5,582 bases of DNA from Campylobacter concisus (GTDB lineage Bacteria; Campylobacterota; Campylobacteria; Campylobacterales; Campylobacteraceae): assembly GCA_018375265.1 (NCBI GenBank), contig JAHADO010000097.1, positions 1 through 5,582 of the forward strand, given 5' to 3'. Shown one piece after another: positions 5,345 to 5,582 of the stretch. The position numbers and the translations under genes are program-made. Position 1 is the stretch's first letter; each line of letters begins with the position of its first letter. Under the pieces are notes generated by a model. It searched no databases. It had not been told where the DNA came from and worked only from the letters and a program-made list of their open reading frames with translations.

Positions 5345-5353
5345 AAAGCCAAA

Positions 5354-5387
5354 AAATTTAGCCAAGGCGCTTGTCTTGGCTAAATTT
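5354..5387 (+). terminator. Hairpin terminator after the desulforubrerythrin gene
   Basis: Arms AAATTTAGCCAAG (5354-5366) and CTTGGCTAAATTT (5375-5387) pair perfectly over 13 bp around the 8-nt loop GCGCTTGT. It begins 9 nt after the stop codon. The arm ends are A/T runs, so the 3' side gives a short U-rich tail and the structure could work in both directions. It separates this gene from the next promoter. Confidence 0.8.
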
Positions 5388-5421
5388 AATAAATTTAAAT
5401 CTATTTAAAATAAAAAAGTTA

Positions 5422-5427
5422 TATAAT
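5422..5427 (+). promoter_or_regulatory. -10 box of the downstream exported-protein gene
   Basis: TATAAT lies 27 nt before the start codon at 5455, in the context AGTTATATAATCTCC. Transcription would start near 5434, leaving a leader of about 21 nt that contains AAGGAG (5444-5449), 5 nt before the ATG. No -35 is obvious. Confidence 0.6.
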
Positions 5428-5454
5428 CTCCTTAAATTTTCACAAGGAGAAAAA

Positions 5455-5582
5455 ATGAAAAAATCACTTTTAGTTTTAGCTACTCTTGGCTTTGCACTAA
5501 GCCTAAACGCTGCAGATCTTACAGATACTTGCAAGTCTTACTTCTCAGACATCGACAAAATGGTCGAAGCTTACAAACAAGC
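5455..5582 (+). CDS. Small exported protein, N-terminal part only (possible DUF5339-like)
   Basis: Only the first 42 codons are in the window; the gene runs past its right edge. Residues 1-19 are a clear signal peptide, with two lysines after the start, a hydrophobic core LLVLATLGFALSL, and likely cleavage after NA before ADLTDT. The mature start ADLTDTCKSYFSDIDKMVEAYKQ has one cysteine at residue 26 and looks helical. It recalls short Campylobacter periplasmic proteins annotated as DUF5339, but that is from memory and on little sequence. The lone cysteine might pair with another further on and so be a DsbA client. A strong AAGGAG sits 5 nt before the ATG and there is a dedicated promoter, so expression is probably good. 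The function is unknown. Confidence 0.85.
   Translation, partial: MKKSLLVLATLGFALSLNAADLTDTCKSYFSDIDKMVEAYKQ

Noticed and set aside
1..5582. CRISPR array, tRNA, rRNA or insertion sequence
   Set aside because: No regularly spaced repeats, cloverleaf-like sequence or transposase fragment was seen on either strand.
1..5582. The frequent AAATTTA/TAAATTT word as a functional repeat family
   Set aside because: It occurs in genes and spacers alike, often encoding Lys-Phe or Asn-Leu codons, and looks like a genome-wide word preference of this Campylobacter group.

Overview
The window looks like chromosome of an epsilonproteobacterium, most likely a Campylobacter of the concisus/curvus/showae type. 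Three things suggest this: the AT-rich composition with the word AAATTTA recurring in genes and spacers, a three-domain desulforubrerythrin like the C. jejuni Rrc protein, and a DsbA/DsbB pair with a CPFC active site. The species is inferred, not proven.

Layout. Positions 1-314 are a very AT-rich tail with only one weak 60-codon ORF and several short inverted repeats. Positions 315-3988 hold four genes on the minus strand, read in the order dsbA (3988-3332), dsbB (3323-2703), a Cache-domain sensor histidine kinase (2657-1008) and an OmpR-like response regulator (1004-315). The dsbA/dsbB and kinase/regulator junctions are tight (8 and 3 nt) with the downstream ribosome site inside or next to the upstream stop. 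The dsbB/kinase junction is 45 nt and carries a perfect 24-bp palindrome and a possible -10 box, so the four genes may be one operon or two transcription units. Positions 4123-4563, also minus strand, hold a type II toxin-antitoxin locus: an apparently intact 65-aa antitoxin overlapping a YafQ/RelE-family toxin gene that is broken by a frameshift and about 20 nt shorter than the family norm. I found the toxin by translating the gap by hand. Reading rightwards from 4640 is the desulforubrerythrin gene with a clear promoter and a hairpin terminator, then the first 42 codons of a small exported protein that runs off the window.

How the parts fit. DsbA and DsbB should form a periplasmic disulfide-forming pair. 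The kinase and regulator should form a two-component system that senses something in the periplasm; the sensor domain has exactly two cysteines, which makes a link to the Dsb pair worth testing but unproven. Desulforubrerythrin is a cytoplasmic peroxide-detoxifying protein. The toxin-antitoxin remnant sits between the Dsb genes and the oxidative-stress gene as a decaying accessory insertion.

I do not see a wholly new system. The most notable items are the broken toxin with a surviving antitoxin, the palindrome in front of the kinase gene, and the two-cysteine sensor beside a DsbL/DsbI-like pair.
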